A DNA stretch of 64,000 nt from Ignavibacteria bacterium (GCA_028714695.1 JAQTLX010000001.1:338307-402306); one strand, 5' to 3'. Positions 35,981-46,413 are shown, counted from the stretch's first letter. The notes: a model not told the origin generated them from the sequence alone. Translations and numbers: made by a program.

Positions 35981-37324
35981 TTATTTTGCGAGTTTTAAAA
36001 TCCATTCTATACAGCCGGCCGGGTCAACAATAGACCAGGAATGCGGATGTCTTGTTCCATCGACTCTATATCCTTTTCCGAGCGCCTGAACAAATTCAGC
36101 ATTTTTGTTTCCTTTAAGCATTAAAAAATTAATCATGGCGGATTGATCGGCTGCATTCATGTGATAAAAATCTCTACTTTTATTTTTTAATTGCCAAACA
36201 ACATCGGGGTCAGAATATATTCTAACGGGAACATCTATTAAAAATTTAGCATTTCCTCCGTCATCCCGATTTAGCGAAAATACCGAACTTGCGGAGTATT
36301 TGTCAGGAAATTCCTCGGGCGGTCCTCCATACAAATCGTGATAATATTTAATTATAAAATTATCCTCATTGAGAGCCATTTGTTTGCTGTCTGTTATTTT
36401 TGTGGTATCTTTCGCGTATAAATCTATTTCGTATTTTGCATGATGATATAATGTAACGTTATCCACAGGCGGGTCGGCGCCAATTACTGCCAATGGATAT
36501 ATATAAGTATTGTATTTTTTATTCCTTGACATTTCGGTGTATAGCAGCGCATTCTCACCGCCCAACGAAAGTCCGCTTAAAATAAATTTATCTTTAGGAG
36601 CGCTAAATTTTGTAACCAGTTTTTCAAAAACGATTTCGAAAAAGTTCATTGCCCGCATATCGCTTTCGAGACTTTTATTGTTGTTGCAACTTATTACCGC
36701 TGTCAGGATGCCATTATCATATGCCTTTTGCATCAATTCCTTATTGCAACTTATTACATTTTCCGAAGTCTCTCCGGCGGAAGGTAATAAAATCAATACA
36801 GCATTTATTTCCTTGTCGGGTACAAGGGCATAATAAAAAAACATATCACTCCCATTGCCGTTAATATAAATTTCCGTGCTGTCTTTTAATGTAAGGTATT
36901 CCTTCTTTAGTACGGCTAAATAGTTATCGTCAAGATTCAGAAAATCACCATTTACAAAGTTGCCGATTGTTTTTCCTCCATTGTCAAAATAAATCGCCCC
37001 CTTTCCATTTAAAAGCCCGTCTGTAAAATCCCCCTCCATAACACCCAGACCAAAAATACTGTATTTACCCTTTCCGTTAAATTTGCCGCCTTTCATTTGC
37101 CCGGTATATTCCGCCGCTAATTTTCCATCTTCATAACAAAGTAAAGTTCCATTGCCTTCGGCATAGTTATTCTTGCAATCTCCGGTCCAACTAATGCCGG
37201 CGCCGAGAGAATATTCATAACTCCATATCATACAACCGGTTTTGCTGTCTTTAATATATTGTCCCGTTTGAGGAAATGCGTTAATCGAAATTAATAGAAA
37301 AAGAACTAAAAGAATTTGTTTCAT
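35981..37324 (-). CDS. MORN-repeat protein fused to an alpha/beta-hydrolase-like domain
   Basis: The 447-residue protein has a signal peptide (ILLVLFLLISINAFPQ), then several MORN-type repeats at about residues 40-130 (GDCKNNYAEGNGTL, GQMKGGKFNGKGKYS, GDFTDGLLNGKGAIYF). From about 165 an alpha/beta-hydrolase core follows: AVLILLPSAGETSENV, then KFILSGLSLGGENAL with the nucleophile Ser in GLSLGG, and a late HPHSW with a possible catalytic His. It is likely periplasmic. Its substrate is unknown. Repeats flank it on both sides. Confidence 0.7.
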   Translation of the reverse strand: MKQILLVLFLLISINAFPQTGQYIKDSKTGCMIWSYEYSLGAGISWTGDCKNNYAEGNGTLLCYEDGKLAAEYTGQMKGGKFNGKGKYSIFGLGVMEGDFTDGLLNGKGAIYFDNGGKTIGNFVNGDFLNLDDNYLAVLKKEYLTLKDSTEIYINGNGSDMFFYYALVPDKEINAVLILLPSAGETSENVISCNKELMQKAYDNGILTAVISCNNNKSLESDMRAMNFFEIVFEKLVTKFSAPKDKFILSGLSLGGENALLYTEMSRNKKYNTYIYPLAVIGADPPVDNVTLYHHAKYEIDLYAKDTTKITDSKQMALNEDNFIIKYYHDLYGGPPEEFPDKYSASSVFSLNRDDGGNAKFLIDVPVRIYSDPDVVWQLKNKSRDFYHMNAADQSAMINFLMLKGNKNAEFVQALGKGYRVDGTRHPHSWSIVDPAGCIEWILKLAK

Positions 37325-37747
37325 TTCTAATTTGTTATTGCGTTAAAGTTTTCTAAATTTATGCGTCAAGTTTTGCCGCTTTCCGGCATGTGTGTTCTCC
37401 AACATTGTATTTTATTACCTTCCAAAACACTGCCGGTAAGGAATTATCGCAATCCTGTCTCAAAATTATAAAGTAATATGCTAAAATAATAAAGGTAATA
37501 ATAGAATTTAGTTTTGTAATATTCTTTGTGCCTTTCTGATTCCTGTGCAAATGCCCTATTGAAAAGATTTGCCGAAGCGAATCTTCGGTTTTTGGAGGAG
37601 AGAATTAATCTATGTTTCGTATATGGATTCCGTCCAGCCACGGCAGTTCTTCGACTTTCGCCGGGATGACAAAAAGGAATAACCTGATTATAATATGTTA
37701 TCGGAATTATTTCCTTTGTTCTTTGCCCTTAATGGTAAATATTTAAT
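37325..37747. other. Intergenic region without convincing gene
   Basis: Two overlapping short frames on the - strand have unusual composition and no family resemblance. A small hairpin (GAAGATTCGCTTCGG) and a REP-like fragment CGCCGGGATGACAAAAAGG near 37654 are present. The region appears to be repeat debris next to repeat copy 4. Confidence 0.5.
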
Positions 37748-37871
37748 GTGACTGTCAGAACCTGTCCCGATTTAATCGGGGACTTACGTCCTATGAGAAA
37801 ATACCGTCAGCATGAAATCCTCCAGCGACACAGCGAGCCCTTGGCATGGCGGTCGGATTCCTGCCGTGCAC
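37748..37871. repeat. Palindromic dispersed repeat, copy 4, with a nested palindrome (124 bp)
   Basis: It begins GTGACTGTCAG and ends near TGCCGTGCAC. The left hairpin is split by a second palindrome, TGTCCCGATTTAATCGGGGA, suggesting insertion of a different short repeat. The centre (GACACAGCGAGCCCTTGGCATGGCGG) is like copy 3. Confidence 0.7.
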
Positions 37872-37903
37872 ATAAATAATTTTTTAATAAAACTTGGTTG
37901 TAA

Positions 37904-37932
37904 ACAAATCCCCTCCATAAGAGGGGATTTGT
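37904..37932 (-). terminator. Hairpin, probable terminator of the lipoprotein gene
   Basis: A 12-bp perfect stem (ACAAATCCCCTC with GAGGGGATTTGT) closes a 5-nt loop, 26 bp after the stop of the gene at 37958 on the - strand. A near-copy, with the same right flank GTGTTT and AAGTATTA, is found at 46568. Confidence 0.65.
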
Positions 37933-37957
37933 GTTTTAAAGTATTAGTTTTCACTTT

Positions 37958-38410
37958 TTATTTCTTTAGTCCGGTTAATTTATTTTTTATTTCCTCGGTT
38001 ATTCTTTTGCTGTCGTTCTCCGTAAAAGTTGCGTCCTGACAATAGATGTTACGGCCGAGGTACTGTTCGTATCCGGAGGTTTTAATTGTTGTAAACTGGT
38101 CCCATTCATTTTTTTCCTTTGACAGAAATTCTCCGCAAACAAGGTAAGATTTCCTGTCCCCTGACGTCGTGTATCCGGCCTTTACATTACGTACATCGAT
38201 AATCTTCCCCGCCTGATGCTCGTTGAAATCCATAGCAGCCGAATTAATTAAAAACTGAATTACTGAATCAGGTATCGATTCCTTGCTCTCCGGTTTTGTG
38301 GTATTGTTGGAAGTGTTAGTTCTTGAATCTTTTTCCTTTACCTGCGTATTGCAAGCCATTAAAAGTGTCAAAAAAATGGCTGCCAGATATAATAAAATAA
38401 ATCTTTTCAT
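37958..38410 (-). CDS. Small lipoprotein
   Basis: The 150-residue protein has a lipoprotein signal peptide with lipobox LLMAC (Cys at about residue 20). A Ser/Thr/Asn-rich linker follows (TNTSNNTTKPESKE), then a compact domain with FLINSAAMDFNEHQ, AGYTTSGDRKSYLVCGEF and a C-terminal helix. This could be an outer- or inner-membrane lipoprotein; no family was recognised. Repeat copies 4 and 5 lie on either side. Confidence 0.6.
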   Translation of the reverse strand: MKRFILLYLAAIFLTLLMACNTQVKEKDSRTNTSNNTTKPESKESIPDSVIQFLINSAAMDFNEHQAGKIIDVRNVKAGYTTSGDRKSYLVCGEFLSKEKNEWDQFTTIKTSGYEQYLGRNIYCQDATFTENDSKRITEEIKNKLTGLKK

Positions 38411-38480
38411 GAAATTAAATTATTTTATAAAATATGTTATTGATTTAAGTTCGTTCCCTTAGGGTATTGTAACTTTTAAT

Positions 38481-38567
38481 GTGACTGTCAGGACTTACGT
38501 CCTGACAGAAAATACCGTCAGGAGGAAACCCTCCAAACGAGAAGGCGGGCAGGCTCCTGACGGGCAC
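38481..38567. repeat. Palindromic dispersed repeat, copy 5 (87 bp), abutting a gene fragment
   Basis: It begins GTGACTGTCAGGACTTACG, has CCGTCAGGAGGAAACCCTCC in the middle and ends CTCCTGACGGGCAC. It shares its left flank (TTTAATGTGACTGTCAG) with copy 4. Its right end joins directly to the interrupted reading frame of a DUF1801-type gene. Confidence 0.75.
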
Positions 38568-38665
38568 AAAATGCGGTGCAGTTCCTGCATGTCGCCGCGT
38601 TTTGGTTCGGGCTGTGCCGCTATGTATTCTTTTATTTGTGTATTAATTTGTTCTTTTGTATTCAT
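38568..38665 (-). pseudogene. DUF1801-type gene, N-terminal fragment cut by repeat copy 5
   Basis: From an ATG at 38665 the - strand reads MNTKEQINTQIKEYIAAQPE and then PKRGDMQELHRIL, which is the conserved start of DUF1801 family proteins (AxQPEPKRxxMQxLHxxI). At 38567 the frame runs straight into the palindromic repeat and the rest of the domain is missing on both sides of it. The intact gene would be about 110-140 residues. It lies just downstream of the RibD-C-like gene on the same strand, so it probably belonged to that gene set. Confidence 0.75.
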
Positions 38666-38679
38666 AAAACACTTTTAAG

Positions 38680-39240
38680 TTATGATATTTTTTTGCTTGC
38701 AGGTTTATAGTAATGAATTACAGCGCCGCCGCTAAAAGTTTTTGTGTTTATGAGTTTAAGAACAGTTCGTTCATTAATGTTTTTAAATAAAGGCAAACCG
38801 CTTCCCGCAATAACAGGGTGAATGCAAATTTGATATTCGTCAATTAAATTAAGATTTGTCAAAGATACAATCAAACCCGGGCTGCCGACAAATACGTCCT
38901 TACCCGATTGCTGCTTGAGTTCCAAAACTTCGCTTTCAATATCACGTTCTGCCAGTTTAGCGCTTTTCCAATCGACACTTTTCAAAGTATGAGAAAAAAC
39001 TAATTTCGGGGTTTTGTCTATTGCAACTGCAAAATCGTCCATTGATTTGTTGCCTGTGGGATTCTCGAGCACAGTTCTCCAATATTCCATAAGTTGATAC
39101 GTTATTCTTCCATAAAGAACGATACACGCATTTCTTAGCAAGTCTGCATAATGCTGATGTATTTCATCATCGGGTATTCCTGCTGTATGGTCGCAATACC
39201 CGTCAAGCGTCATATTGATTGCTGCTATTAGTTTTCTCAT
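38680..39240 (-). CDS. Dihydrofolate reductase/RibD-C family protein (paralog 1)
   Basis: I start at the ATG at 39240, giving MRKLIAAINMTLDGYCDHTA and 186 residues; an upstream ATG at 39303 adds a poorly conserved leader. The family features are the first strand with TLDGY, then LYGRITYQLMEYW and a late segment with VGSPGLIVSL and IHPVIAGSGLPLF. These small reductase-like proteins bind NADPH-type nucleotides. They are related to the riboflavin-biosynthesis reductase domain, but most act on unknown substrates. Two further paralogs are nearby. Confidence 0.82.
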   Translation of the reverse strand: MRKLIAAINMTLDGYCDHTAGIPDDEIHQHYADLLRNACIVLYGRITYQLMEYWRTVLENPTGNKSMDDFAVAIDKTPKLVFSHTLKSVDWKSAKLAERDIESEVLELKQQSGKDVFVGSPGLIVSLTNLNLIDEYQICIHPVIAGSGLPLFKNINERTVLKLINTKTFSGGAVIHYYKPASKKIS

Positions 39241-39308
39241 AATTTGTATTTCACACGCCTGTGTTTTGTTCAGTTCATAGTTCAATGAAGATGTCAGGTT
39301 CAACGTTA

Positions 39309-39878
39309 TTATTTGTCCACTATATAATTCAGTTCAGTAACTCCGCAGGTAAATTGCTTCGTATTCAAAAGTATCAGTTTTGTTTTATCCTTGATGTCTT
39401 TAAACAACGGAATGCCCTGTCCGAGAATAATCGGATTAACAAACAGCCAGTAGCCGTCAATTAAGTTCAACTGCATAAGCGAATGAGTCGCTGTCGGGCT
39501 GCCAAACAGCAGAATTTCACTACCTGCTTTTTGTTTTATTCCGTTTATTCTGTCCGAAATGTTGCCGTTGATAATTGTTGTGTTAGTGAGTCCCGTGTCT
39601 TTAATTGTATTTGAGAGGACGACTTTATGAACTTTGGCGTACCACTTTGAATGTTCGATATCGTGCTTGCTGGCATCCGGCTTGTCTGCTGCCGTAGGCC
39701 AATAATCTTCCATCATCCGGTAAGTTACGCGTCCGTATAACGAGGTGTCGCCTTCGTTTATCCTCTTACTTACGTAATCAAAAATTTCTTCGTCAACTTT
39801 AATCCAGTCCATTTCTCCATTCGGTCCCGCAACAAAACCGTCGAGAGATATGTGCATGAATGAAATTATTTTTCTCAT
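39309..39878 (-). CDS. Dihydrofolate reductase/RibD-C family protein (paralog 2)
   Basis: The 189-residue protein has MRKIISFMHISLDGFVAGPN, then SLYGRVTYRMMEDYW, KVVLSNTI and ILLFGSPTATHSL, VNPIILGQGIPLF, all in the order of the RibD-C/DHFR-like family. It follows the previous VOC gene on the - strand and precedes paralog 1. Sequence differs enough from paralog 1 that this is an old duplication or separate acquisition. Confidence 0.85.
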   Translation of the reverse strand: MRKIISFMHISLDGFVAGPNGEMDWIKVDEEIFDYVSKRINEGDTSLYGRVTYRMMEDYWPTAADKPDASKHDIEHSKWYAKVHKVVLSNTIKDTGLTNTTIINGNISDRINGIKQKAGSEILLFGSPTATHSLMQLNLIDGYWLFVNPIILGQGIPLFKDIKDKTKLILLNTKQFTCGVTELNYIVDK

Positions 39879-39962
39879 ATAATTATATTTTTTATTATTT
39901 GTTATTGTTTCTTAAAATCACCGCTAACGTTTGTATTCAGGCAATAGGTATTGCCGTTATTT

Positions 39963-40439
39963 TCATTTAGGCTCCCAAAGTTCAATCTTATTTCCTTCGA
40001 TATCCAGAATATGTACAAATTTTCCGTAATCGTATGTTTCAATTTTGTCAACTATTGTAACGTTTGCCTTCTTTAATTCTTCTACAAGCGCTTCCAGATT
40101 TTCCACTCTGTAGTTTAGCATAAAGTCTTTCGACGAAGGTTCAAAATATTTTGTATTATCAGGAAAAGGATTCCACACTGTAATTCCCTTTTTTGTGCTG
40201 TCGTCATTTTCCCGCCATTCGAAGTTTGTACCATACGGGCTTGTTTCGAACCCGAGGTGTGCTTTATACCATTCGTTGACTGCTTTGGGGTCTTTGCATT
40301 TGAAAAAAATGCCGCCGATGCCTGTTACTTTTTTCATCTTTATTTCCTTATTCTGTTGTGAAATTATTATTGTTTTGAATGCGAAACCGAAGCAAAACGA
40401 TGCCGCGATAATCAGAATTATCAAAGTTACTTTTTTCAT
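39963..40439 (-). CDS. VOC-family protein with an N-terminal membrane anchor
   Basis: The 158-residue protein begins MKKVTLIILIIAASFCFGFA, a membrane anchor or signal, and then has a VOC (glyoxalase/bleomycin-resistance) domain from about residue 36: VTGIGGIFFKCKDPKAVNEW, GLEALVEELKK-like segment, IVDKIETYDYG and LDIEGNKIELWEP with the terminal metal-ligand-type Glu. An internal Met at residue 36 is a possible alternative start and would give a cytoplasmic protein like other VOC enzymes. Function unknown. Confidence 0.78.
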   Translation of the reverse strand: MKKVTLIILIIAASFCFGFAFKTIIISQQNKEIKMKKVTGIGGIFFKCKDPKAVNEWYKAHLGFETSPYGTNFEWRENDDSTKKGITVWNPFPDNTKYFEPSSKDFMLNYRVENLEALVEELKKANVTIVDKIETYDYGKFVHILDIEGNKIELWEPK

Positions 40440-40475
40440 AACTATACTTTAAAATTTTATTTTCAAATGTATTAA

Positions 40476-40901
40476 TTATTTTTTGGGGTTAAAGTCAACC
40501 ATCCATTCAATGCCATATTTGTCTCGGAACATCCCAAAGTATGAACCCCAGGGGCTGTCGCCGATAGGCATTTCAACATTTCCGCCTTCAGAAAGTCCAT
40601 TGAATAATTTTTCCGCTTCTTCGCGGCTCTCCGCACTGATTGCTATTTTAGATCTGTTTTCGTTTTCATTTGTTCGTCCCATAAATTCCGGAACGTCATT
40701 GCCCATTAAGACATTTTTGCCGATAGGCAAAGCAATGTGCATTATTTTATTTTCTTCATCGGGTGATACCTGAAAGTCGGGGCTTGATAAATCTTTGAAG
40801 CGCATAACTCCTGAGAATTCACCGCCGAATACTGATTTGTAAAATGTAAACGCTTCTTCGGCATTACCGTTGAAGTTAATGTGAGGATTGATTGTTGCCA
40901 T
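40476..40901 (-). CDS. PhnB-like VOC family protein
   Basis: The 141-residue protein begins MATINPHINFNGNAEEAFTF, followed by YKSVFGGEF, MHIALPIGKNVLMGND and a C-terminal WGSYFGMFRDKYGIEWMVDF. This is the PhnB/YjdN-type pattern of the VOC superfamily, for which enzyme activity is mostly unknown. It is 26 bp from the DUF2200 gene and 36 bp from the VOC gene, so these are likely co-transcribed. Confidence 0.88.
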   Translation of the reverse strand: MATINPHINFNGNAEEAFTFYKSVFGGEFSGVMRFKDLSSPDFQVSPDEENKIMHIALPIGKNVLMGNDVPEFMGRTNENENRSKIAISAESREEAEKLFNGLSEGGNVEMPIGDSPWGSYFGMFRDKYGIEWMVDFNPKK

Positions 40902-40927
40902 AATTTATATTTAATTTGTTAAAATGT

Positions 40928-41287
40928 TTACTTTCTTAAAATTTTATCCAAAGTCTTACCTTTTGATAATTCATCCACCAACTTGTCCAAATACCTTACC
41001 TGTTGTGTAAGCGGATTTTGTATTTCTTCCACACGATAGCCGCAGATAACACCGTTAATGAGATGAGCCTTAGGGTTTAATTCAGCGTTTTGAAAGAATT
41101 TATCAAAAGTTACTTTTTCATTAATGAGTGATTGAAGTGTTTTGTCATCATAGCCGGTCAGCCATTCAATTATCTGATGCAGTTCTTTTTCAGTTCTGCC
41201 TTTCTCCATGACTTTTGTAAGATTATGAGGATAAACTGATGAGAATGTCATTTTAGAAATACGCTCATCGTGATTGTTTGTGTTGTT
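40928..41287 (-). CDS. DUF2200 family protein
   Basis: I start at the ATG at 41287, giving a 119-residue protein beginning MNNTNNHDERISKMTFSSVY; an upstream ATG at 41329 is in frame but adds a lysine-rich leader. It has VMEKGRTEKELHQIIEWLTG, typical of DUF2200, and ICGYRVEEIQNPLTQQVRYL near its end. The family is of unknown function. It is often found among accessory genes. It lies between the PhnB-like and the third RibD-C-like gene. Confidence 0.88.
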   Translation of the reverse strand, partial: NNTNNHDERISKMTFSSVYPHNLTKVMEKGRTEKELHQIIEWLTGYDDKTLQSLINEKVTFDKFFQNAELNPKAHLINGVICGYRVEEIQNPLTQQVRYLDKLVDELSKGKTLDKILRK

Positions 41288-41454
41288 CATTTTCTTTTTA
41301 TGCTTTTGTTTTTGCGGCGCCGCAGTCAAAGATACCTGACAATCTTGCCGGTGTTGTCAAATTTTCTGCAAACTTAAAAAATAATGAAACAATTGTATCT
41401 CTCATATGTATATCGTTATTTATTATTGAATTACCGCTTATCATGTATTTGAGT

Positions 41455-42048
41455 TTAAACCCCCATGGTACCTGTCTTCACTTCACCTGTCCGGACATAA
41501 TTTACGATAATGACTCCGGTCGGTGTAACGGTACTCTCCGTTAAAGTAAAGGCTGCCGGAATTGTGCCGTTGCCAAACAACTTTTTACCGCTGCCAAGAG
41601 TAACCGGGTAAATTTTGAGCCAGATTTCGTCCACTAAATCATTCTTAAGCAAAAGTTGGACAAGTTCACCGCTGCCGTGAACCTGAATATCTGAACCTTC
41701 TGAATCTTTTAACTTTTTAATTTCGGCAAGGTTTGTTAGGAAGACAGAGTTTTTCCAGTTCGATTTTTTCAAAGTCCTTGATAACACGTACTTTGTGCCA
41801 TCATTTATGGCAGGCCAAAAGTTATCGTGTTCAGGCCAGTAATCAGCCCATGCCTCAAACGTTTTTCTTCCCAAAAGATAATCGGCAGGTTTCAGTTGTC
41901 CTACGATAATCTTCCCGCCGACTTCTTCAAAATAAGGCGCGACCCATCCTCCGTATTTGAAGCCGCCGGAAGTATCCTCCTCCGGTCTTCCGGGCGCCTG
42001 CATCACTCCGTCCAATGTGATGTAAGATAAAACGATAATTTTTCTCAT
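41455..42048 (-). CDS. Dihydrofolate reductase/RibD-C family protein (paralog 3)
   Basis: The 197-residue protein begins MRKIIVLSYITLDGVMQAPG and has the PEEDTSGGFKYGGW segment common in one subgroup of the family, then LLGRKTFEAWADYWPEHD, KYVLSRTL, DIQVHGSGELVQLL and IYPVTLGSGKKLF. It is the third such protein in under 4 kb. It precedes DUF2200 by about 170 bp, a gap that holds only a 36-codon frame of doubtful value. Confidence 0.86.
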   Translation of the reverse strand: MRKIIVLSYITLDGVMQAPGRPEEDTSGGFKYGGWVAPYFEEVGGKIIVGQLKPADYLLGRKTFEAWADYWPEHDNFWPAINDGTKYVLSRTLKKSNWKNSVFLTNLAEIKKLKDSEGSDIQVHGSGELVQLLLKNDLVDEIWLKIYPVTLGSGKKLFGNGTIPAAFTLTESTVTPTGVIIVNYVRTGEVKTGTMGV

Positions 42049-42426
42049 GATTATTTCTTTGATAAATTTTTCGTTAAAGATTTATTCGTTTATGTTTGTC
42101 GAAAAGCCGTTTATGTTGTCCTGTGATATACGCATGTATATTTTTAATTGAGTATATAAATCCTACTGTATTCAAACTTAATTCTATAAACATATTAATT
42201 ATTTGAAAAATTCAGAAAATATATCCGCCCTGATATATGTGATATTAGTGATAATTAGCGGCTGAATATCTTTACCTTCTTCCCCGTTATTTCCCGCGGC
42301 GATGGTATAATTGTTTCCAATTCTACATTTGATTTACCGAGTAAATTTTTCTTTTTGGAGAGACCTTCTCTTTCTTTTTAGACGGCGCGGAATATGCTTA
42401 ATGATAGAAATATATGTATTACAACG

Positions 42427-42459
42427 AGACCTATACATTTATTTAGGATGTATAGGTCT
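42427..42459. repeat. Perfect 12-bp inverted repeat in a 475-bp intergenic region
   Basis: AGACCTATACAT (42427-42438) and ATGTATAGGTCT (42448-42459) form a hairpin with a 9-nt loop and no T run. The surrounding 42049-42523 gap has no convincing gene. At about 42296-42320 it holds a motif CCGCGGCGATGGTATAAT, nearly repeated at about 46472 upstream of katG. Confidence 0.6.
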
Positions 42460-42523
42460 GTGTGTAGTCATACATAATTGTGAAAATATTTGATTTGTCA
42501 ATAGAAGCAGGCTGTACGTCTGT

Positions 42524-43288
42524 CTATAACTGCATTCCGCCCGATACTTCAATCCGCTGTCCGTTAATCCACTTTGCATCTTCTGTGCATAAGAAGGCAA
42601 CAACACCGCCTATGTCATCAGGCAAACCAACTCTGCCTAATGCGGTTACGCTTGCTATCTGTGCATTTATATCTTTGTTGTCTCTGACATGCCCGTTTCC
42701 AAAATCGGTTTCAATGGCGCCCGGAGCAACTATATTTGCAGCAATGCCTCGTGAACCTAATTCTTTCGAAAGATACCTTGTAAGTACTTCAACAGCCCCT
42801 TTCATTGATGCGTAAGCCGAAGAACCCGGAGATGAGAACCGCGTAAGACCGGATGAAATGTTTATGATTCGTCCGCCGTCATTAATGTAAGGTAATGCTT
42901 TTTGCGTTAAGAAGAACACTCCTTTATAATGTATGTTGAAAATTGCATCAAGTTGTTCTTCCGTTGTATCGGAGAAAAGTGCATACAGGGCGGTACCTGC
43001 ATTGTTTATTAGAAAATCAAAATTGGTGCTTCCGTTTTTTTCTTTCAAGTATTCGGTTGTCTGTTTGATGAAATTATCGAACGATTTTATACTGCTTGTG
43101 TCTAATTGAAATGGTGCCGCGTTTTGCCCGATTGCCTGAATCTCGGCAGCGACCTTGTCGGCTTCCTGTTTGCTGCTGTTATATGTAAACACTACATCAA
43201 TCCCTTTTTTGGCAATCTTAATCGCCATATCTCTGCCTAATCCGCGGCTTCCGCCGGTTATTAGAGCAATCTTACTCTTTGTTTTCAT
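42524..43288 (-). CDS. SDR family oxidoreductase (FabG-like)
   Basis: The 254-residue protein has IALITGGSRGLGRDMAIKIA (NAD(P)-binding), DFLINNAGTALYALF, ISSGLTRFSSPG with the catalytic Ser, and SAYASMKGAVEVLT with Tyr and Lys. GGVVAFLCTEDAKWINGQRI near the end is typical of FabG-like classical SDRs. Cofactor and substrate are unknown. It is followed on the same strand by a long non-coding gap and preceded by a second SDR gene. Confidence 0.9.
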   Translation of the reverse strand: MKTKSKIALITGGSRGLGRDMAIKIAKKGIDVVFTYNSSKQEADKVAAEIQAIGQNAAPFQLDTSSIKSFDNFIKQTTEYLKEKNGSTNFDFLINNAGTALYALFSDTTEEQLDAIFNIHYKGVFFLTQKALPYINDGGRIINISSGLTRFSSPGSSAYASMKGAVEVLTRYLSKELGSRGIAANIVAPGAIETDFGNGHVRDNKDINAQIASVTALGRVGLPDDIGGVVAFLCTEDAKWINGQRIEVSGGMQL

Positions 43289-43356
43289 TTTTCTGTATCT
43301 TATAAATTTTTTAAATTATTTTTGTAAATATACTGCAAAAATTCTTCTGCTAGTGA

Positions 43357-44073
43357 TTACCAGGCTACTTCACCATCTTTATTAAAAGATTTCCCTGTAC
43401 CTATATTTTCTAAAGTAACATATTTAATTACTATATTAGCCGCTTGTTCAACTGTTTGTGTTCCTTGAAATTGATTTAAGTCTGTTGCTGTATAACCGGG
43501 ACAAACACTATTGATTTTAAAGTTTGTATTTCTTAAGTCATTAGCCAGCATAACAGTAAAAGCATTCAATGCTGTTTTGGAAGAACTATATACATCATAA
43601 ATGTCAAAATCTGGATTTTGCCTGCTGCTATGAAGTGTTAAAGATCCCAACGAACTTGAAACGTTTACGATAACAGGTTCGTTTGATTTTTCTAAAAGTC
43701 CGAGAAACTGCTGTGTAGTTTGAATCACGCCGAAAAAGTTAGTCTCAAATACTTTACGCAAATTATCAATATTGTGTACTGTAAAGTTCTGAGGCTGTCC
43801 CCCGGAGATACCGGCATTATTTATTAAAACGTCTAAAGTTTCAATTTTTGTTTCTAATTCTTGTCGTGCTTGTTTTATCGAATTGATATTAGTAACATCG
43901 AGTTCAATCAATGCGACATTTGAGATACCTAAGTCTTTTAACTTATTTATGGCATCCATACCTTTTGTTTTGTCCCTGCTTCCCAAATAAACAAAATAGC
44001 CCATTTGTGCCAATTGTTTTGCTGTTTCAAATCCGATTCCTTTGTTAGCCCCTGTAATTAATACTGTTTTCAT
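43357..44073 (-). CDS. SDR family oxidoreductase (carbonyl-reductase-like)
   Basis: The 238-residue protein begins MKTVLITGANKGIGFETAKQ, then DVLINNAGISGG, VNVSSSLGSLTLHSS and YDVYSSSKTALNAFTVML with the active-site Tyr and Lys. Overall layout resembles carbonyl reductase-type SDRs. It lies 68 bp before the FabG-like SDR and 150 bp after the katG stop. Whether it works with katG in redox stress is a guess. Confidence 0.88.
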   Translation of the reverse strand: MKTVLITGANKGIGFETAKQLAQMGYFVYLGSRDKTKGMDAINKLKDLGISNVALIELDVTNINSIKQARQELETKIETLDVLINNAGISGGQPQNFTVHNIDNLRKVFETNFFGVIQTTQQFLGLLEKSNEPVIVNVSSSLGSLTLHSSRQNPDFDIYDVYSSSKTALNAFTVMLANDLRNTNFKINSVCPGYTATDLNQFQGTQTVEQAANIVIKYVTLENIGTGKSFNKDGEVAW

Positions 44074-44223
44074 TTTTCTGTTATTTTTTAATTTTTATTA
44101 TATATGACTATAGAAGTGAAAATACTTTTTCTTGCAGAAGGGTATTCACATGCATAATATAAAATCTATTATCGATATTGGTGTCAAAGAATCATGTTTA
44201 GAACATGTAATAGATATCAATAA

Positions 44224-46413
<2,190 letters not shown>

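Noticed and set aside
37359-37641. Two overlapping short - strand frames of 63 and 65 codons.
   Set aside because: They overlap each other in different frames, have no family features and lie in repeat-rich intergenic sequence.
30976-38567. A classical integron with attC sites.
   Set aside because: No integrase is visible and the repeats lack the GTTRRRY/RYYYAAC boxes, so only a cassette-like arrangement is proposed.
41298-41405. A 35-residue - strand frame between the third RibD-C-like gene and DUF2200.
   Set aside because: It is very short with no homology I can recognise, and it overlaps the leader of the DUF2200 frame.
44193-44207. CATGTT/AACATG dyad as an oxidative-stress operator of katG.
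   Set aside because: It lies downstream of katG on its strand, not upstream, and is too short to call as an OxyR or PerR site.
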